Part shown: piece by piece, positions 14,371-15,623 of the stretch
How the letters are laid out: every line of letters starts with the position of its first letter
How positions within the stretch are numbered: the stretch's first letter is position 1
Assembly: GCA_937919435.1 (NCBI GenBank)
Contig: CALFRR010000279.1
Span: forward strand, 1 to 15,623
Direction of reading: 5' to 3'
Origin: an uncultured Alphaproteobacteria bacterium
Lineage (GTDB): Bacteria > Pseudomonadota > Alphaproteobacteria > Rhizobiales > Ancalomicrobiaceae
Length of the DNA: 15,623 bases
Program-made: the position numbers and the translations under genes
Notes under the pieces: generated by a model
The model's input: only the letters and a program-made list of their open reading frames with translations
The model's database searches: none
What the model was told of the DNA's origin: nothing

Positions 14371-14814
14371 TCAAGCGCCGAGACGCGCTCCCACCGCAGC
14401 CGAGCCCGGCGCCATCGACGTTCCCGTCCACAGCGTCTCGACGAAACGGGCGACCTCGTCGACCGCGACACCGAGTTCGTCGAGCAGCGCCGCGGTCTCC
14501 GGCGCGGTCTCGTCGGTGCCCTCCAGCCGCCGCACGATCGTCGCCACCCGGCGCGCACCGATCCCCGCCGCCGAGCCCTTCAACCGGTGCAGCGCCTGCG
14601 CCCGCTGTGCCGGCGTCTCGGCCTTCAGGATCTCCGCGACCAGGCCCGCGCCGTGGCGGACGAACAGATCGAGCACCTCCCGCTCGAGTTCGATCGACCC
14701 GAAGGTCTGGCGCGCCAGATGGACGAGGTCGACCGGCGCCCGGCGCTCCGCCCCCGGCGGCTCGGCCGCGATCTCGATCGGTGCCCGTCGGTCTCCTCCA
14801 CGCGGTTCCGTCAT
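14371..14814 (-). CDS. Histidine phosphotransfer (Hpt) domain protein
   Basis: This is a stand-alone Hpt protein of 147 residues: a charged N-terminus of about 25 residues, then a helical bundle. The phospho-accepting site is His76 in ALHRLKGSAAGIGA (74-87), the classical HxLKGSAxxxG motif. Preceding LARQTFGSIELEREVLDLF (33-51) is the usual first helix. It should relay phosphate between a hybrid kinase and a response regulator; neither is encoded nearby, so its partners are unknown. I chose the ATG at 14814, which follows GGGAGGGG by 6 nt; in-frame codons upstream reach 15030 but run through non-coding-looking, hairpin-containing DNA. The gene is 93 bp upstream of the ferredoxin gene and may share its transcript. 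A weak hairpin (CGGCG/CGCCG, 14330-14342) lies between them. Confidence 0.88.
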   Translation of the reverse strand: MTEPRGGDRRAPIEIAAEPPGAERRAPVDLVHLARQTFGSIELEREVLDLFVRHGAGLVAEILKAETPAQRAQALHRLKGSAAGIGARRVATIVRRLEGTDETAPETAALLDELGVAVDEVARFVETLWTGTSMAPGSAAVGARLGA

Positions 14815-15013
14815 CTCCGTCCCCTCCCGTCGCGCCGAGGCCCGCGAGGGCCGTCGCCGACCCTTCCAGAGTGCGCCCGCCGAACTGAAGAAGCCTTGCC
14901 GAAAGAGGGTGTTGGAGGGGTCTTCGAACCGACTTTCGTCGGCATGGTTGACGAACGGTGAAGAGAACCCGGACGACCCGAACGAACCCGAAAGCCCCGT
15001 CCGAGGCCTTCCG

Positions 15014-15048
15014 AAACCCGTCTCAACCATCTGAGGAGACGGGGTTTT
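15014..15048 (+). terminator. Terminator-like hairpin followed by TTTT
   Basis: CCCGTCTC (15017-15024) pairs with GAGACGGG (15036-15043). Three more A-T pairs extend the stem across one bulged G, and TTTT at 15045-15048 ends it. It is the most classical Rho-independent shape in the window, yet no plus-strand gene lies upstream for more than 2 kb. It may therefore end an unannotated small RNA, or act in the leader of a divergent gene. Confidence 0.45.
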
Positions 15049-15101
15049 CCACCGTCGTTAACGATGATCGTAGAAACCCCTCCCTCCCCGTATCATCTTC
15101 G

Positions 15102-15119
15102 TTAACGAGCGGTTACCAT
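15102..15119 (+). promoter_or_regulatory. Near-consensus CtrA binding site
   Basis: TTAACGAGCGGTTACCAT reads as TTAA-N7-TTAC-CAT, one base from the full CtrA consensus TTAA-N7-TTAA and one from the TTAACCAT half-site. It lies 207 bp upstream of the right-hand gene. Single-mismatch half-sites TCAACCAT (15023-15030) and its inverse ATGGTTGA (14944-14951) are close by. Cell-cycle control by CtrA is inference. Confidence 0.45.
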
Positions 15120-15269
15120 CTCGGTGCGGCAATCTGTGAGGAGGTGTGCGCCCGGCCGAGCCGGTCGCGGACACTCTTCGCTCGGAATTTCGGAGTATCG
15201 TACGGGTGAGCGGAACCCGTGCGCGGCTTCCGGCTCCGGGCCCCGAGGTCGACCCCCGACTCGTGACGG

Positions 15270-15287
15270 GGTCCGCCCGGGCGGACC
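15270..15287. repeat. 18-bp perfect palindrome in the leader of the last gene
   Basis: GGTCCGCCCGGGCGGACC is its own reverse complement, ending 38 bp before the ATG. A second inverted repeat, CGTAC-TGT-GTACG, follows at 15292-15304, and ACGGGT/ACCCGT precedes it at 15202-15220. In RNA these would form a stacked set of stems near the ribosome-binding site. Confidence 0.55.
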
Positions 15288-15325
15288 GGCTCGTACTGTG
15301 TACGGACGCGAGGCGACTGACGACA

Positions 15326-15623
15326 ATGGCGACCAATCCCACCAAGACTCTCGACCCCGTCGAAGCGGCACTCACGGCGGTCGAGGAGGCTCTGAAGCTC
15401 GATCTCGAGAGCGCTCCGGTCGCAGAACCCGAACAGGCCTCCCCTCAGAAGGACGCGCCGCGGGCGGAGACCACCTCCGAGCGGCTCGGCCGTTCGGTCG
15501 AGGCGGCGCTCGCCGAACCGGCGGCCGCCACCCCTGCCCCCACCACCCGGCCGGTGGCGCCCGCCGCGGCGCCGTCGCGCGCCGAACGGCGGGCGGCGAG
15601 CGACGCCGAGGAGCGTCTGACCC
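15326..15623 (+). CDS. N-terminus of a probable large coiled-coil/polarity protein (3' partial)
   Basis: The frame is open from the ATG to the window end (99 codons). It starts MATNPTKTLDPVEAALTAVEEALKLDLE, then becomes rich in Ala, Pro, Glu and Arg (SERLGRSVEAALAEP, then PSRAERRAASDAEERLT). The short amphipathic opening helix followed by a disordered Ala/Pro/Glu segment resembles, from memory, the start of the very large kinesin-like/apolipoprotein-like coiled-coil proteins of Rhizobiales, some of which organise the growing cell pole (GPR of Agrobacterium). The evidence is only N-terminal and compositional, so the family call is tentative. GAGG about 12 nt upstream is a long-spaced ribosome-binding site. 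No signal peptide is visible. A near-consensus CtrA site upstream would fit a cell-cycle or polarity role. Confidence 0.55.
   Translation, partial: MATNPTKTLDPVEAALTAVEEALKLDLESAPVAEPEQASPQKDAPRAETTSERLGRSVEAALAEPAAATPAPTTRPVAPAAAPSRAERRAASDAEERLT

Larger units (their letters stand above)
14815..15325. other. Long divergent intergenic region with several hairpins
   Basis: About 510 bases between two divergent starts hold no gene I can support. It contains a small stem (CCGAC/GTCGG, 14929-14942), a terminator-like hairpin near 15014-15048, CtrA-like elements, and three inverted repeats (15202-15220, 15270-15287, 15292-15304) in the leader of the right-hand gene. It is less GC-rich than the coding DNA, particularly at 14880-15120. 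Promoters for both genes, and possibly a small RNA ending near 15048, are plausible. Confidence 0.5.

Noticed and set aside
12718..14961. 747-codon open frame on the plus strand opposite the reductase, ferredoxin and Hpt genes
   Set aside because: It is antisense to three clearly recognised proteins, has a His/Arg/Asp-biased composition and shows no recognisable domain.
15057..15075. Second CtrA site at the GTTAAC near 15057
   Set aside because: Only the first TTAA half is present; the bases seven positions on (CGTA) do not match the second half.
14958..15209. 83-codon plus-strand open frame in the hpt/last-gene intergenic region
   Set aside because: It lacks a ribosome-binding site, overlaps the terminator-like hairpin and CtrA-like site, and has no recognisable motif.
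1..15623. CRISPR array, insertion sequence, tRNA/rRNA or prophage genes
   Set aside because: I found no regularly spaced repeats, terminal inverted repeats flanking a transposase, cloverleaf-like segments or phage proteins in a full read of both strands.

Overview
The window looks like chromosomal DNA of a very GC-rich alphaproteobacterium, most likely in the Rhizobiales/Hyphomicrobiales. This rests on protein family character: a ycjX-ycjF pair, a TAXI-type TRAP transporter with a fused permease, an adrenodoxin-type [2Fe-2S] ferredoxin beside a thioredoxin-reductase-like ferredoxin-NADP reductase, a soluble chemoreceptor with a CZB zinc domain, and CtrA-like TTAA-N7-TTAA-type motifs. No species can be named from sequence alone. 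I see no tRNA, rRNA, CRISPR array, transposase or phage gene, so it reads as an ordinary core or near-core region.

Left part (1-5000): the 3' end of a ycjX-type NTPase gene overlaps ycjF (inner-membrane DUF697 protein). A UspF-like universal stress protein follows on the same strand. It converges with a CoxE-like von Willebrand factor A (VWA) protein on the minus strand. A divergent control region then leads into a soluble methyl-accepting chemotaxis protein with a C-terminal CZB zinc-binding domain.

Middle (5000-12700): a multi-pass DUF805-like membrane protein converges, across a bidirectional hairpin, with an isochorismatase-like cysteine hydrolase. That hydrolase is divergent from an exported gamma-glutamyltransferase (GGT). 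Next come a TAXI solute-binding protein and a fused DctQM TRAP permease, separated by a strong intercistronic hairpin. GGT releases glutamate in the periplasm and some TAXI proteins bind glutamate, so the group could be a glutathione/gamma-glutamyl scavenging module. That link is inference.

Right part (12700-15623): a perfect 15-bp convergent terminator separates the TRAP operon from a minus-strand cluster that runs, in transcription order, as a histidine phosphotransfer (Hpt) protein, a [2Fe-2S] ferredoxin and a ferredoxin-NADP reductase. A roughly 510-bp intergenic region with several hairpins and a near-consensus CtrA site lies between hpt and a divergent gene cut by the window end. The N-terminus of that gene resembles the start of the very large coiled-coil/polarity proteins of Rhizobiales. 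I found no clearly undescribed multi-gene system. The most interesting leads are the putative GGT/TAXI-TRAP coupling, the operator-like dyads, the CtrA-like sites and the truncated terminal gene.
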